DNA of 15,821 bases from Candidatus Woesearchaeota archaeon (GCA_016933095.1 JAFGBP010000075.1:1-15821), one strand, 5' to 3'. Counted from the stretch's first letter, positions 1 to 6,288 are shown. The notes: generated by a model from the sequence alone, not told the origin. A program made the numbers and translations.

Positions 1-36
1 ATTATGTGCCGAATACAAAAAGACAAGCTTTTTGAT

Positions 37-54
37 TATGCAACAAGTTGCATA
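37..54. repeat. Perfect 8-bp inverted repeat, 2-nt spacer
   Basis: TATGCAAC, spacer AA, then GTTGCATA form a perfect dyad about 100 nt upstream of the ValRS promoter. It could be an operator or part of the end of an upstream transcript. There is no T-run directly after it, so it is not a convincing terminator. The rest of 1-161 shows no gene. Confidence 0.5.
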
Positions 55-130
55 TCCTAGAGATGCCGCTTGTTTCGCTGGCAGACTACGCAGTGCGGCC
101 TTTCTGGACGCAGCCCCAATAATGAATATC

Positions 131-138
131 TTTAAAAA
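131..138 (+). promoter_or_regulatory. TATA box of valS
   Basis: TTTAAAAA ends 24 nt before the ATG at 162. No ribosome site lies in front of that ATG, so a leaderless or nearly leaderless mRNA is expected. Confidence 0.6.
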
Positions 139-161
139 CATCTCCAAACCCTCTATCTTCT

Positions 162-2564
162 ATGGAAATACCTAAGAGATACGCTCCTGCAGAGTCAGAG
201 AAGAAGTGGATCGCCTACTGGGAAGACAAGAAGGTGAACAAGTTCATCCTCAAGAGCCAGAAGCCAGTCTATTCGATAGACACGCCGCCGCCTTACGCCT
301 CTGCAGACCACTTGCACGTGGGTCACGGCATGCACTACTCCCAGTTCGAGTTCATAGCGCGCTACAAGAAGATGAGGGGCTTCAACGTCTTCTTCCCCAT
401 GGGGTACGACGACAACGGCCTTCCGACAGAGCGATACGTCGAGAAGAAGCATAAGGTGGACAAGTCCAAGATCACGAGGAAGGATTTCATCAAGCTCTGC
501 CTCGAAGAGACTGAGAAGACAGGCAAGACCTACCACGACCTATTCTCAGACCTAGGATTCTCCATAGACTGGGACCTCTTATATCACACTATAGGCGACA
601 GGGCCATGAAGACTTCCCAGCGATCATTCCTCACGCTCTTCAAGAACAAGAGGCTGGAACACATAGACCAGCCTACCATGTGGTGCACCACCTGCCAGAC
701 TACAATAGCACAGGCAGAGCTCTCAAACGTCGATCTAAAGTCACACTTCAGCGACATAAAGTTCGGATCAGTCGACGGCCAGGACTTGATAATATCCACT
801 ACGAGGCCAGAGATGATACCAGCGTGCGTCGCATTGTTCCACCATCCTGATGACAAGAGATACTCGAAGCTGAAAGGCAAGACTGCAAAGGTTCCTCTGT
901 TTAACTATGAGGTCCCGATACTTTCAGACGAATCCGTGGACCTAGAAAAAGGGACTGGTCTTATGATGGTCTGCACCTTCGGAGACAAGGAAGACGTCGA
1001 GAAGTGGAAGAAGTACGAGCTTCCCATGCGCGTAGTCTTCACAGAGAACGGCTACATGAACGAGCTTGCAGGAAAGTACGCTGGCATGAAGTCAAAGGAT
1101 GCAAGGAAGGAGATACTCCAAGACCTGAAACATGCAGAGCTTATAGTCGCTCAGAAGGACATTGTCCACGCCGTAAACGTGCACGAGCGCTGCGACACAG
1201 AGATAGAGTTCATGAAGAAGAAGCAGTGGCAGATCAAGGTCCTGGACATGAAAGAAGAGCTCATGAAGCTCGCAGATGACATTAACTGGTATCCTGAGCA
1301 CATGAAAGTCAGGTACGTACACTGGGTCAAGAACCTGCAATGGAACTGGGGCATAAGCCGCCAACGGTACTACGGAGTGCCGTTCCCAGTCTGGTACTGC
1401 GAGGAGTGCGGCGAGGTATTGCTGCCTGCTGAGAAGGACTTGCCGGTCGACCCGCGAGAGGAGACTTACAAGGGCAAGTGCAAGTGCGGCTCACAGAAGA
1501 TAATCCCTGAGATGGACGTCATGGACACGTGGATGACCTCATCCAACACGCCGGACATAAACGCGGCCTGGAAGAAAGAGCTGGGAGCCGAGTTCCTGCC
1601 CATGAGCCTAAGACCTCAGGCGCACGACATCATAAGGACCTGGGCGTTCTACACGATCGTAAAATCATACTTCGAGAGAGAGGACATCCCTTGGAAGGAC
1701 ATAATGATATCAGGCCACGGCCAGGATCCTCTCGGCCAGAAGATGAGCAAGAGCAAGGGCAACTTCGTAGTTGCGCAGGACATGATTAAAAAGTACAGTG
1801 CAGACGCGTTCAGGTTCTGGGCAGCTACAGCGACGCTCGGAGAAGACCTGCCGTTCCAGGAGAAAGACCTCGTGACAGGCCAGAAGCTCGTGACGAAGCT
1901 GTTCAACGCGTCAAAGTTCGCGCTCATGCACCTTGAAGACCAAGACCCTAAAGAGCAAGCCTTTGTGGGAAAGATGGAAGCGTTCGACGAGTGGCTGTTG
2001 TCAAAGCTCAACACGCTCATCAGGGATGCCACTGCTTATTTTGACAAGTATGAGTACTCTAGGAGCAGGCACATGACAGACAACTTCTTTTGGCTGACAC
2101 TCTGCGACAACTATCTTGAACTCGTCAAGGACAGATTCTACAATCCAGAGGCAAGAGGGCTCACTGCCCGGAAGTCAGGACAGTTCGCCCTACGGGAAGC
2201 ACTGGGCGCAGTGCTGAAGCTCTACGCTCCTATCATGCCGTTCATAACAGAAGAGATCTACAGCTGGAAGTTTGCAGGAGAAGAGGAGAAGGACAGCATC
2301 CACAACAGTGACTGGCCGACCTTTGACGAAGGCCTGATAAAGCCCGAGATCGAGAAGAGCGGCGACTGCGCAGTCGCAGTGCTCGCAGAAGTGAGGAAGT
2401 ACAAATCGCAGGAGCAATTGTCCATGAAAGCAGAGCTTTCCAAAGTCACGATCACCTCAAAAGAAGACATAAGCGGATTCCTGGGCGATTTGAAAGCAGC
2501 GACCAGCGCAAAAGAGATCGAGCTGAAGAAAGGAGACGAGCTGAAAGTAGAGATAAAGAAGTGA
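162..2564 (+). CDS. valS: Valyl-tRNA synthetase, archaeal type
   Basis: Charges tRNA-Val with valine in the cytosol. It is an 800-residue class I synthetase. The HIGH signature is HVGH at residues 52-55, in the context PPPYASADHLHVGHG. The KMSKS loop is exact (KMSKS, residues 527-531). The stretch MGYDDNGLPTER after the first motif is typical of ValRS and argues against IleRS and LeuRS. The insert between the motifs carries the editing (CP1) domain with the TTRPEMIPAC segment. Two Cys pairs (WCTTC, and WYCEECG with CKCGS) look like zinc knuckles. DVMDTWMTSS before the second motif and the helical anticodon-binding region near residues 610-730 complete the family order. The length fits archaeal ValRS. 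The start is placed by the TATA box. The gene appears monocistronic. Confidence 0.97.
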   Translation: MEIPKRYAPAESEKKWIAYWEDKKVNKFILKSQKPVYSIDTPPPYASADHLHVGHGMHYSQFEFIARYKKMRGFNVFFPMGYDDNGLPTERYVEKKHKVDKSKITRKDFIKLCLEETEKTGKTYHDLFSDLGFSIDWDLLYHTIGDRAMKTSQRSFLTLFKNKRLEHIDQPTMWCTTCQTTIAQAELSNVDLKSHFSDIKFGSVDGQDLIISTTRPEMIPACVALFHHPDDKRYSKLKGKTAKVPLFNYEVPILSDESVDLEKGTGLMMVCTFGDKEDVEKWKKYELPMRVVFTENGYMNELAGKYAGMKSKDARKEILQDLKHAELIVAQKDIVHAVNVHERCDTEIEFMKKKQWQIKVLDMKEELMKLADDINWYPEHMKVRYVHWVKNLQWNWGISRQRYYGVPFPVWYCEECGEVLLPAEKDLPVDPREETYKGKCKCGSQKIIPEMDVMDTWMTSSNTPDINAAWKKELGAEFLPMSLRPQAHDIIRTWAFYTIVKSYFEREDIPWKDIMISGHGQDPLGQKMSKSKGNFVVAQDMIKKYSADAFRFWAATATLGEDLPFQEKDLVTGQKLVTKLFNASKFALMHLEDQDPKEQAFVGKMEAFDEWLLSKLNTLIRDATAYFDKYEYSRSRHMTDNFFWLTLCDNYLELVKDRFYNPEARGLTARKSGQFALREALGAVLKLYAPIMPFITEEIYSWKFAGEEEKDSIHNSDWPTFDEGLIKPEIEKSGDCAVAVLAEVRKYKSQEQLSMKAELSKVTITSKEDISGFLGDLKAATSAKEIELKKGDELKVEIKK

Positions 2565-2597
2565 TTTCTTGAACACTTTGAAGAGTCATTATTTACA

Positions 2598-2605
2598 TTT
2601 ATATA
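2598..2605 (+). promoter_or_regulatory. TATA-like element in the valS downstream gap
   Basis: TTTATATA lies 110 nt upstream of a second identical octamer that serves the next gene. It may be an additional distal promoter or may start a short untranslated RNA. No coding sequence follows it before 2751. Confidence 0.3.
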
Positions 2606-2687
2606 GCTTTGACAGTAAGCAACTAAAACTTCGTTTTTGAACCGCTTCGAATCTGCGATTTTAGCGTCACGGAACTCGTTTCTCTGG

Positions 2688-2705
2688 TTACTTTAAAAAA
2701 AGTAA
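2688..2705. repeat. 7-bp inverted repeat abutting a promoter
   Basis: TTACTTT, spacer AAAA, then AAAGTAA end two bases before the TTTATATA box at 2708. The position on the BRE side of the box suits a regulatory site or an A/T-rich activating element. The function is inferred from position only. Confidence 0.35.
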
Positions 2706-2707
2706 GC

Positions 2708-2746
2708 TTTATATACTATCAAGCAAATATTCCCTTGAAAGAGGTG
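2708..2746 (+). promoter_or_regulatory. Promoter (TTTATATA) and ribosome site of the coiled-coil cluster
   Basis: TTTATATA at 2708-2715 is followed by GAGGTG at 2741-2746, four bases before the ATG at 2751. The short leader between them is consistent with a start site near 2738. Confidence 0.65.
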
Positions 2747-2750
2747 GAGA

Positions 2751-3578
2751 ATGGGGTTATTTGGAAAAACCGACGAGACAGAGCAGTCTAATCTTCGTTC
2801 TACGCAGTCTCGCAATGCCCAAGCCCAGGCTTCATCCCAGCAAGTGCCGGATTTCAATACGCTTCTGCAAGCACCGCCAGGACCACCTCCTGAGCTTGAT
2901 GAGAACGGCATGCCGATACGAGGCGCCGCGGGAGTTCCGCCGCCAGTCCCGCCCCCGAGTATGAGGGTAATGAAAGAGCCGCCGCCCCTGCCAGGATTCA
3001 GTCAGGTGCAGCCAAGGCCTGTGCAGCCAGGCGTGCCCCCTCCACCTTTGGAGAAGGACTTGCCGCCCGCAGCGACAGAAGACGCGACAATGACTCCTGA
3101 GGAAGAGGCTGAGTTCGAGCTTCCTGATTTTGAAGAGGAAGAGATAAGGGACTTGGAGAGCCCTCCGGAGCCTGAGCCGAAGCCTCCTGTCAGGATCCCG
3201 CATTCATCTTCTTGGACGACAGACCCTAATGCTGACGGAAGCGAGCCACAACCTGAAGAGAAAGAGGAGGAGAAAGAAGAGAAAGAAGAGGAAGAAGAGC
3301 ATCCTTACATGGGAGCATCGCAGTCAAAGCAGTTCGTGCCAGAGCCTGAAGCTCCTAACTATGCCGACTTGCCGAGCGAGCGCTTCATTGACATGAGAGA
3401 CTTCTTCAAGATAAGGGATGAGCTCTCAGGCGCAAAGCTGATTGCCAAGAAGACTGAGGAGAAGATGCTGGACGAAGGGTACAAGTCTGAGTTGGCGCGC
3501 TACACGATAATGGCGGAGGAGCTTAATGCTATTCAAGACAAGCTTTTGATAATTGATGACAAGATATTTGAGGATTAG
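2751..3578 (+). CDS. Acidic proline-rich protein with C-terminal helical module
   Basis: I do not recognise a named family. The 275-residue protein starts with MGLFGK and has a Ser/Gln-rich stretch to about residue 35. A low-complexity Pro-rich region with PPGPPPE, PPPVPPP and PPPPLEK follows at about residues 40-105. A strongly acidic Glu/Pro region at about 110-185 includes an EEKEEEKEEKEEEEE run. The last 66 residues, from ERFIDM at 210, are predicted to be amphipathic helix or coiled coil. There is no signal peptide or membrane segment, so it is probably cytosolic. The layout, a disordered linker ending in a short interaction domain, suggests a scaffold. The next two genes carry a module of similar outline (the FxxI lead-in and a final Leu/Ile helix). 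A strong ribosome site sets the start. Function unknown. Confidence 0.85.
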   Translation: MGLFGKTDETEQSNLRSTQSRNAQAQASSQQVPDFNTLLQAPPGPPPELDENGMPIRGAAGVPPPVPPPSMRVMKEPPPLPGFSQVQPRPVQPGVPPPPLEKDLPPAATEDATMTPEEEAEFELPDFEEEEIRDLESPPEPEPKPPVRIPHSSSWTTDPNADGSEPQPEEKEEEKEEKEEEEEHPYMGASQSKQFVPEPEAPNYADLPSERFIDMRDFFKIRDELSGAKLIAKKTEEKMLDEGYKSELARYTIMAEELNAIQDKLLIIDDKIFED

Positions 3579-3695
3579 GATTTTAATTAGATTTGAGGAT
3601 CAAAGACAACGAGAGCATAGTAAAGGAGCATAAATAGCAAGGAAGAGAGATCAAGAAAAAAAGATCAAGCAAGACCAATCACGAGGTGAATCGAA

Positions 3696-3917
3696 TTGAT
3701 AAATGAATCAAATCCTGTATTCGTCAAGATTGACAAGTACAAGGAGATCCTGGAGATCATTGGTGTCATAGAGAAGAAGATGGACGGCGCGCGGGACCTG
3801 CTAGCCGACATCGAAGAGCTCAAACAGCGAGAGGACGAGGAATTGGCGTCATGGCACGGTAGCCTCGAGGAGATTAACCACAAGCTTGATGTCATTAAGG
3901 ATGAGCTGCATGAATGA
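3696..3917 (+). CDS. Small acidic coiled-coil protein, TTG start
   Basis: The 73-residue protein is almost entirely one predicted coiled coil: VFVKIDKYKEIL, then ELKQREDEELASW, then a closing helix ending in LDVIKDELHE. I find no in-frame ATG early enough, while a clear GAGGTG at 3683-3688 sits seven bases before TTG at 3696. TTG is therefore the likely start. The outline matches the C-terminal module of the preceding protein (F-x-x-I at the beginning, L-x-x-I-D/K near the end), which suggests paralogy or hetero-oligomer formation. It lies 15 bp before the next gene, so the two are probably co-transcribed. No named family recognised. Confidence 0.8.
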   Translation: MINESNPVFVKIDKYKEILEIIGVIEKKMDGARDLLADIEELKQREDEELASWHGSLEEINHKLDVIKDELHE

Positions 3918-3932
3918 GCATGATGGGAATGA

Positions 3933-4790
3933 ATGAAGATGGCGCATAAGAAGAAGAGTGGGGGTGCGAAGAAGAAATCCCGCGGCCAGGAGCCGAGGGT
4001 CAGGAAGAGGCCTGTCTTCCTGCCGGACCGCGAGTTCTTCATGAAGATACAGCACCCTATAGGCTTCAGGCGCGACTTATTGGAAGCGTCCAAGACAACC
4101 CTTAATATGCTTAAGGGCCTGCACGGCCTGAAGGAGATAAGGACGCAGAAGCTAGAGTACCTGCGCGAGCTGCAGCGAGAGATGCGCGAGATAAAGCAGC
4201 TCATGCAAAAGGTCGAGGAGATGCTACCAAAGTATACTAAGAAAGAGGCGGCAAAGCAATACCCGCACCTCAACATAGTCACTGCCAAGATATCCAAGCA
4301 AGCAAAGCTAAGGCGCGTAGAGCAAGTCATACTTGAGAGAGAGCCAGCTCCAGAACCTGTCGCCGAGCATAGACCTGTGCCGGCACCGGAGCCTGTGCGT
4401 GAGCCAGAGCCTATCGTCGAGAAGACAAGGACAGAGCTAGACCGCCTGAACGACTCCATAGCAGACATCGATGAGAAGATACACTCTCTTAGGTCAGGGA
4501 TCAAGGTGAAGAAGACGCGCAGGGAAGAGTTGCGAAGTGACAGGGTCACTGGCACAACAAGGTCAAAGACCTCGCTTGAGAAGAAGCCGCTCCTAAAAAG
4601 AGAGCCTCCCAGGTCGTACCATTCAAAACCAGTCTTATCTGCAAAGCCCAAATCCCAGTCAACAACTCAAAAGCCTGCAATGGCGCCCAAGCAGAAAGAA
4701 GACCCCGACGCAAGCGACAAGAAAAAGAAGATGAGCCGTGAGATCGGGGACACCCTTGACAAGATCCACAAGAAGCTAAAAGAGATGTGA
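3933..4790 (+). CDS. Basic coiled-coil protein with proline-rich linker
   Basis: The protein has 285 residues. A highly basic N-terminus (MKMAHKKKSGGAKKKSRG) leads to a helical region at about residues 30-100 rich in heptad-like Leu/Glu/Lys. An EPAP/PEP-type proline-glutamate linker follows at about 130-165. A second coiled coil lies near 167-200 (ELDRLNDSIADIDEKIHSL), then a basic disordered tail with a closing helix (DTLDKIHKKLKEM). The net charge is strongly positive, unlike the acidic first gene of the cluster, so electrostatic partnering is possible (inference). ATG at 3933 or 3939 could be used; MAHKKK from 3939 is equally plausible. No enzyme motif is visible. A gene predicted in the opposite strand across this region is a shadow. 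Confidence 0.82.
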   Translation: MKMAHKKKSGGAKKKSRGQEPRVRKRPVFLPDREFFMKIQHPIGFRRDLLEASKTTLNMLKGLHGLKEIRTQKLEYLRELQREMREIKQLMQKVEEMLPKYTKKEAAKQYPHLNIVTAKISKQAKLRRVEQVILEREPAPEPVAEHRPVPAPEPVREPEPIVEKTRTELDRLNDSIADIDEKIHSLRSGIKVKKTRREELRSDRVTGTTRSKTSLEKKPLLKREPPRSYHSKPVLSAKPKSQSTTQKPAMAPKQKEDPDASDKKKKMSREIGDTLDKIHKKLKEM

Positions 4791-4803
4791 ATTCTAAAAA
4801 AGC

Positions 4804-4812
4804 TTATAAATA
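4804..4812 (+). promoter_or_regulatory. tRNA promoter (TATA box)
   Basis: TTATAAATA starts 14 nt after the preceding stop codon and ends 29 nt before the first base of the tRNA. This is the normal archaeal spacing for transcription starting at or just before the tRNA 5' end. Confidence 0.75.
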
Positions 4813-4871
4813 AGGCTTAGTTCTATCGAGAAAACGTCCTGTGGGTGTGCCGGAGTGGCCAAACGGGGCAG

Positions 4872-4903
4872 TCCAAAGACACTAATAAGTGCTTGGGGCC
4901 TAT
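4872..4903 (+). other. tRNA intron 1 (position 30/31), 32 nt
   Basis: GGGC (4866-4869) pairs with GCCT (4898-4901) as a 4-bp helix with one G·U. The flanking bulges are AGT (4870-4872) and ATA (4902-4904). Cutting each bulge after its second base gives exactly the exon ends needed for a good anticodon stem. Inside, CCAA pairs with TTGG and CACT with AGTG around an AATA loop. G4897 is left unpaired and the outer helix is short, so this is a relaxed BHB. Position 30/31 lies inside the anticodon stem and is non-canonical. Confidence 0.65.
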
Positions 4904-4910
4904 ACTCAAG

Positions 4911-4961
4911 ACATTTGAGTGGTGAAGCTTCCAAAAGAAGCTGATGAACAACTCGTGAGCC
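4911..4961 (+). other. tRNA intron 2 (position 37/38), 51 nt
   Basis: CTCA (4905-4908) pairs with TGAG (4956-4959). The bulges are AGA (4909-4911) and CCA (4960-4962), and the anticodon stem forms the outer helix. This is the canonical archaeal BHB at 37/38. Within the intron, GAGT pairs with ACTC, and AGCTTC-CAAAA-GAAGCT forms a hairpin. Confidence 0.75.
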
Positions 4962-5008
4962 ATCTGTTGGCTTAGTGCCTACGCAGGTTCGAATCCTGCC
5001 ACCCACAT
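4960..5008 (+). repeat. 49-bp direct repeat, copy 1 (tRNA exon 3)
   Basis: The repeat runs from the last two intron bases (CC) through all of tRNA exon 3 plus one T. It matches 5797-5845 at 44 of 49 positions. This copy belongs to the intact tRNA gene. Confidence 0.95.
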
Positions 5009-5017
5009 TTTTCTTTT
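5008..5017 (+). terminator. T-rich terminator of the tRNA gene
   Basis: TTTTTCTTTT follows the tRNA 3' end directly. This is the usual archaeal oligo-T stop. It makes read-through into the endonuclease gene less likely and supports a separate transcript for each. Confidence 0.6.
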
Positions 5018-5060
5018 CCGAAAATTCTCACAGGACCCACTGGACATCTCTGCGCTGCGC

Positions 5061-5102
5061 TTATATACTCCTGTTCTCCGTCAATTTTGTTTCATCAGGA
5101 GG
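5061..5102 (+). promoter_or_regulatory. Promoter and ribosome site of the endonuclease gene
   Basis: TTATATA at 5061-5067 and AGGAGG at 5097-5102 (six bases before the ATG at 5109) give this gene its own expression signals, outside any spliced tRNA transcript. Confidence 0.65.
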
Positions 5103-5108
5103 TTTGAG

Positions 5109-5795
5109 ATGAAAGCAAAATTGACTCCAGAACTAGCAGAGATATTAGGCGCTTTCATTGGAGATGGCTGGATTCAAAGCAATGAACGGAGTTTGTATAT
5201 CGCTGGCAATATAATCAAGGACAAAGAATATTATGGTTTTCTTTCCCATCTAATTTCTTCTAACCTTGTTGAAGTAAGCCCTAAGGTATTCTTATCTTGG
5301 CATGTTATGGGGGTTGCAATCCACAAGAAAGGATTGATTGGCCAGCTAATTGGCTTAGGATTCCAGAAAGGCAAGAAGTCTCTCGTGGCAAAGATTCCTG
5401 CTGTTATTATGAATTCCTCTAATATGAATCTGAAAGTCTCAGTCGTTAGAGGGATTTATGATTCTGACGGAACTTTCTACTGCGACAAGTCCTATGCAAA
5501 AACCTCAACAGAATGGAAACGTACACACAAGTACAGTCCTGTAGTCGGGATTACCTCCTGTTCTAAGCATCTCTTGCTTCAGATCACTTCAATTCTCTCA
5601 GAACTAGGAATCCCTTCCGATTTAACCCAACGAAATAAGAAAGGAACTCTCTCAGGAAGAAATGTGTCTGACTCTTATTTTCTAAGAGTAAGAAAGAAAG
5701 GGTGTGTTTCTAAATGGTTTGAGTTAATCGGTTCAAACAATCCAAGACACTACAGAAAATACGATTTGTGGAAGAAACAAGGTTACTTGCCTTAA
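5109..5795 (+). CDS. LAGLIDADG homing endonuclease
   Basis: The 228-residue protein carries two LAGLIDADG motifs, as in monomeric enzymes: LAEILGAFIGDG at residues 9-20 and VVRGIYDSDG at 112-121. The metal-binding acids are expected to be D19 and D120. The inter-motif distance of about 100 residues and the total length are normal for this class. The protein should cut a long DNA site and drive gene conversion. Both catalytic acids are present and the frame is open, so it may be active. The gene sits between a complete tRNA-Leu gene and a second copy of that tRNA's exon 3, and its stop codon is one base from the second copy. Codon use is A/T-richer than in its neighbours, which points to transfer. 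It is most like archaeal intron-type endonucleases, but it lies outside the BHB introns here. Confidence 0.92.
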   Translation: MKAKLTPELAEILGAFIGDGWIQSNERSLYIAGNIIKDKEYYGFLSHLISSNLVEVSPKVFLSWHVMGVAIHKKGLIGQLIGLGFQKGKKSLVAKIPAVIMNSSNMNLKVSVVRGIYDSDGTFYCDKSYAKTSTEWKRTHKYSPVVGITSCSKHLLLQITSILSELGIPSDLTQRNKKGTLSGRNVSDSYFLRVRKKGCVSKWFELIGSNNPRHYRKYDLWKKQGYLP

Positions 5796-5796
5796 A

Positions 5797-5845
5797 CCAT
5801 CTGTCGGCTTAGTGTCTACGCAGGTTCGAATCCTGCCGTCCGCAT
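5797..5845 (+). repeat. 49-bp direct repeat, copy 2 (orphan tRNA 3' half)
   Basis: It carries the CC|A splice bulge and a full exon 3: variable arm, T arm, acceptor strand CGTCCGC and discriminator A. It differs from copy 1 at five positions: 5805, 5815, 5838, 5839 and 5842. Copy 2 can still pair with the acceptor strand at 4841-4847 using three G·U pairs. It has no 5' half or promoter of its own. TAAA rather than TGAG precedes CCA, so the BHB helix of intron 2 cannot form with it. Confidence 0.93.
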
Positions 5846-5848
5846 AAG

Positions 5849-5855
5849 TTTTTTT
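5849..5855 (+). terminator. T7 terminator
   Basis: A run of seven T follows the orphan tRNA 3' half. It would end transcripts of the endonuclease gene or of anything reading through the tRNA copy. Confidence 0.5.
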
Positions 5856-5885
5856 GTCTGAACGCTTTCAAAGAAGTTGAGTTGG

Positions 5886-6221
5886 TCAGTGCACTTGCTT
5901 GATTTTCATTGCCTGCCGCTTGATCTCCTGGTCGGTGTTGTGCTTCGCTATTGAGTCTACAAATTTTATAAGCTTCTTCACTTTCTCGTTCTGTTCATTT
6001 ATGTCGTAGAGCCTTATCCTTCCGATCTTTCTTGTTTGCACGATGATTTTTTTCTTGATTAGCTTGTCGAGCATCCTGTAGACAGATGACCTTCCTATTC
6101 CAGCGTGTTCGGCCATGTCGCTTATGCTGTATTCTAGTCCTCTTCCTATCAGTAAGAGGTCGATCAGTTTCACTTGCGGACTGTTGCCGAAGATGCTTGT
6201 CATCACGGTTTCTTCTTCCAT
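5886..6221 (-). CDS. Winged-helix transcriptional regulator
   Basis: The 111-residue protein has a clear helix-turn-helix: YSISDMAEHAGIGRSSVYRMLDKLIKKKII, then a wing (IGRIRLYDIN) and a C-terminal helix. It resembles ArsR/MarR-like or IclR-like single-wing archaeal regulators. No cysteine or other ligand-binding motif is visible. An upstream in-frame ATG would give 127 residues, but that start lies inside a palindrome upstream of the TATA box. The ATG at 6221, 23 nt from ATTTAAATA on this strand, is preferred and would be leaderless. The gene converges on the tRNA/endonuclease segment. The target is unknown; the palindrome at its promoter suggests autoregulation. Confidence 0.85.
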   Translation of the reverse strand: MEEETVMTSIFGNSPQVKLIDLLLIGRGLEYSISDMAEHAGIGRSSVYRMLDKLIKKKIIVQTRKIGRIRLYDINEQNEKVKKLIKFVDSIAKHNTDQEIKRQAMKIKQVH

Positions 6222-6243
6222 ATGATTGGTGGTGGCAAGGCAG

Positions 6244-6252
6244 TATTTAAAT
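6244..6252 (-). promoter_or_regulatory. TATA box of the winged-helix gene
   Basis: It reads ATTTAAATA on the minus strand. Its near edge is 23 nt from the ATG at 6221, consistent with a leaderless message. Confidence 0.6.
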
Positions 6253-6261
6253 GTTTCGTAT

Positions 6262-6288
6262 TGATACATTCATGTATCAGAATGATAC
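6262..6288. promoter_or_regulatory. Palindromic operator candidate plus third half-site
   Basis: TGATACAT-TC-ATGTATCA (6262-6279) is a perfect 8-bp dyad. A further TGATAC half-site lies at 6283-6288. It sits upstream of the TATA box of the regulator and between that gene and the divergent gene at 6358. This is a good place for the winged-helix protein to act on both. Confidence 0.55.

Larger units (their letters stand above)
4841..5007 (+). tRNA. tRNA-Leu(CAA), split by two introns
   Basis: The acceptor stem GTGGGTG (4841-4847) pairs perfectly with CACCCAC (5000-5006), with discriminator A at 5007. The T arm is GCAGG-TTCGAAT-CCTGC. The D stem is CCG/CGG with GG in the loop. A long variable arm (GGC-TTAGT-GCC) makes it class II, and A73 favours Leu over Ser. 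Removing 4872-4903 and 4911-4961 leaves exons 4841-4871, 4904-4910 and 4962-5007, 84 nt in total. The resulting anticodon stem is GCAGA/TCTGT (first pair G·U) and the loop is CTCAAGA, which is U33, anticodon CAA and G37. Without splicing no acceptable anticodon loop forms. CCA is not encoded. The identity and exon boundaries are my reconstruction and could shift by a base. Confidence 0.85.

Noticed and set aside
3665..4651. Long open frame (328 codons) on the minus strand across the coiled-coil genes
   Set aside because: It is Ser/Cys/Phe-rich with no motif or ribosome site. It mirrors Lys/Glu-rich coding on the plus strand, which is a common shadow.
4872..4961. Group I or group II intron in the tRNA
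   Set aside because: The segments are only 32 and 51 nt and fit BHB motifs; no ribozyme core is present.
4841..5007. tRNA-Ser, or tRNA-Leu(GAG) using GAG at 4957-4959
   Set aside because: Discriminator A disfavours Ser. The GAG reading puts C at position 37 and gives no matching anticodon stem.
4841..5844. A single tRNA with a ~900-nt intron containing the endonuclease, using the second exon 3
   Set aside because: The BHB helix partner TGAG is missing before the second CCA, a T-rich stop follows the first copy, and the endonuclease has its own promoter. The intact gene at 4841-5007 is sufficient. Kept only as a secondary hypothesis.
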